This document shows positions 62,753 to 64,000 of a DNA stretch of 64,000 nucleotides, one piece after another. Below the pieces are notes generated by a model that was not told where the DNA came from, searched no databases, and was given only the letters and a program-made list of their open reading frames with translations. Origin of the DNA: Bacteroidales bacterium (lineage in GTDB: Bacteria > Bacteroidota > Bacteroidia > Bacteroidales > F082). Every line of letters begins with the position of its first letter. Position 1 is the first letter of the stretch. The stretch lies in assembly GCA_016936505.1 (NCBI GenBank), contig JAFGXS010000040.1, positions 1 through 64,000 of the forward strand, read 5' to 3'. The position numbers and the translations under genes are program-made.

Positions 62753-63334
62753 CTAAAGGAAGATCAATTTCCTTCCATGAATCAGCTCCTCAACTTCTGG
62801 GGATGGTCCGAGGAAGTCTTTTCTGAAACGATCCATTTCGCCTTTGGTTTGTTCCGACAGCAGTTCCGACATTTCTTCCATCACATCCTCCCCAATAGCC
62901 ATCGGAGGCATGTTCATAATCATGTGCTTACCGTCAAACTGTCCGATAAGCTGATATTCTTTCATTTCGCTTACTGGTTTGTCTTTAAAAAAACATTTGG
63001 AAAGCCAGTCCTTTAAGCTAAAATCCGACAGATCAATAGCGATCATGCCCCCCATTCCTTTCTCCTCAACAAGTTTCTGCTGGTATTGCTGAAGGTTTCG
63101 CATAGATTCTTCCGACATTCCTTTTTGCATTTCCTGGTAACAGTCCATGCACATGGCATATTCAAACACGGTGGCACTAAAATCATAGCCTTCATAGTTT
63201 TTCATTGCCTTTTCAATCACATAACGAGTACCGTCTTCCATCAGGTTCTTACGGCACACCACACAGGTTTCAAAAGGCTTTCCTTCACCGTCGGAATAAA
63301 ACTGCTCAGGAATATCCACCAAAAAATCGCTCAT
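62753..63334 (-). CDS. Conserved protein with CxxC pairs, function unknown
   Basis: The 193-residue soluble protein has two CxxC pairs, Cys24/Cys27 (FETCVVCRKNL) and Cys62/Cys65 (AMCMDCYQEM), which probably form one zinc site. A helical, Met-rich and acidic middle and an end with GPSPEVEELIHGRKLIFL follow. I recall similar hypothetical proteins in Bacteroidota but no assigned role. It converges on umuC 34 bases away and has its own promoter box; nothing links it to DNA repair other than proximity. Confidence 0.78.
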   Translation of the reverse strand: MSDFLVDIPEQFYSDGEGKPFETCVVCRKNLMEDGTRYVIEKAMKNYEGYDFSATVFEYAMCMDCYQEMQKGMSEESMRNLQQYQQKLVEEKGMGGMIAIDLSDFSLKDWLSKCFFKDKPVSEMKEYQLIGQFDGKHMIMNMPPMAIGEDVMEEMSELLSEQTKGEMDRFRKDFLGPSPEVEELIHGRKLIFL

Positions 63335-63354
63335 GATCTTAAATTTAAGAACAG

Positions 63355-63362
63355 CAAAACTA
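63355..63362 (-). promoter_or_regulatory. Candidate -7 box TAGTTTTG of the CxxC protein gene
   Basis: The minus strand reads TAGTTTTG 20 bases before the ATG. Confidence 0.5.
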
Positions 63363-63443
63363 CAATAATCTGAAGTTTATTTCAAATTCAATATAAATTT
63401 ATGACCGGCCGTGTACAACACAGAGCAGAATAAAATAATTCGC

Positions 63444-63451
63444 TACATTTG
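63444..63451 (+). promoter_or_regulatory. Candidate -7 box TACATTTG of the right-edge gene
   Basis: The sequence matches TAnnTTTG 19 bases before the ATG at 63471. Confidence 0.5.
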
Positions 63452-63470
63452 ATCTGTAATATCCTTTTTC

Positions 63471-64000
63471 ATGACAAAAGATAAGAAAGAAAACATCATT
63501 GTATTTTCATTACTGATCACTTTCTTCTTCATCGCATTGTATGTAATTTTTCACACACAAAACAGTTTTGGCGGTGGCGACCCATTTGCCCATTACAAAA
63601 TTGCCCGCTGGAGCTGGAAGCATCCTTTTTTATTGTTCGACTCTTGGGGGAAACCGGTGTACACTATCCTGGTTTCGCCTTTTGCTCAACTGGGAATGAA
63701 TTACGCACGTCTATATAATGTATTGACAGGTATTATTACCGCCTGGTTTAGTTTTAAGCTGGCAAAGCAACTCAATCTTACAGGAAGCTGGTTGGTAGTA
63801 TTGCTCGTACTTTTTACCCCCATATACTTCAGCTTAATGTTTGCAGCACTCACCGAAATTACTTTCAGCCTTTTTCTGGTATTATCCGTTTTATTCTTCT
63901 TTAAAGAAAAATATATTGCTTCTGCCATTGCTCTGTCATTTCTCCCCCTTGTCAGAACCGAGGGAATTGTTCTGTTTCCACTATTCATCTTTGCATTCGG
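63471..64000 (+). CDS. Membrane glycosyltransferase-like protein (partial, runs off the window)
   Basis: An open frame from an ATG continues to the window end without a stop (176 residues seen). It starts MTKDKKENIIVFSLLITFFF, has a first membrane helix, then an external loop with GGGDPFAHYKIARWSWKHP, and further helices. The loop with acidic residue after the first helix and the LVRTEGIVLF segment resemble GT-C-fold lipid-linked sugar transferases such as the GT39/ArnT or GT87 type. The truncated view does not allow a firm family. It has its own -7 box and is divergent from the CxxC protein gene. Confidence 0.7.
   Translation, partial: MTKDKKENIIVFSLLITFFFIALYVIFHTQNSFGGGDPFAHYKIARWSWKHPFLLFDSWGKPVYTILVSPFAQLGMNYARLYNVLTGIITAWFSFKLAKQLNLTGSWLVVLLVLFTPIYFSLMFAALTEITFSLFLVLSVLFFFKEKYIASAIALSFLPLVRTEGIVLFPLFIFAF

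Noticed and set aside
1-64000. tRNA, rRNA, tmRNA genes or riboswitches
   Set aside because: No cloverleaf with TTCGA arm, rRNA segment or recognised aptamer was seen by eye in the intergenic regions; a covariance-model scan would be needed to exclude small ones.

Overview
The window looks like a chromosomal segment of a Bacteroidota bacterium, most likely Bacteroidales/Marinilabiliales-like. This rests on the recurring -7 promoter box TAnnTTTG upstream of many genes on both strands, the scarcity of Shine-Dalgarno sequences, and gene types typical of the phylum: DUF4369/TlpA proteins, a GH3-beta-lactamase fusion, an exonuclease-DnaE fusion, a SerA with a TPKKMGA motif and SPOR-domain proteins. 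Almost all of it is core-genome housekeeping. I see no rRNA, tRNA, CRISPR array or intact insertion sequence.

Region by region: 1-420 is a gene-poor edge carrying a 42-bp tandem repeat with an inverted repeat in each unit. 423-3183 encodes citrate lyase as a CitD-CitE fusion plus CitF. 3346-7314 is a serine-biosynthesis cluster (serC, serA, a four-helix-bundle protein, a DUF1015 protein). 7450-11689 holds a secreted redoxin, a periplasmic 5'-nucleotidase and an M23 peptidase. 11791-18100 has an SDR, an orphan IS1595-type zinc ribbon, a paired lipoprotein/cytoplasmic thioredoxin, WbqC, a PgpH-like 7TM-HD c-di-AMP hydrolase, NlpC/P60 and OsmC. 18281-25260 (all minus) holds P5C dehydrogenase, an acidic small protein, a CAP-SPOR protein, a class IV aminotransferase, DUF2007, a DMT transporter and a TlpA-type protein.

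25447-32408 is a tight operon of three histidine kinases: two TPR kinases and a receiver-kinase hybrid, with no DNA-binding output. 32492-36058 carries fabG, a YdcF protein, a Ste24-like protease and a sugar transferase with a four-cysteine insertion. 36109-42408 includes a trypsin-like lipoprotein, slyD, an RsmI-like methylase, a Ser/Thr dehydratase, a low-molecular-weight phosphatase homologue lacking its nucleophile, dnaA and a YigZ protein. 42498-47734 contains a peptidoglycan-recycling operon (murQ, GH3-beta-lactamase fusion, PD40 propeller). 47862-55977 has methyltransferase, MscS, idi, GT2, aroQ, macro-domain, DUF2061, suhB, coaE and CdaR/YbbR genes. 56211-62718 is a DNA metabolism and stress block: exonuclease-DnaE fusion, trxA, umuD-umuC. 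A conserved cysteine protein and the start of a membrane glycosyltransferase-like gene close the window.

The layout is very compact: of ten convergent gene pairs, four share exactly four bases, so their stop codons overlap in TTAA, CTAA, TTAG or CTAG. The items most worth a second look are the phosphatase homologue with both catalytic residues replaced (39565-40029), the DUF1015 protein of the serine cluster, the three-kinase operon and the hairpin-bearing repeat at the left edge. All functional calls are from reading the translated sequences; no database search was run.
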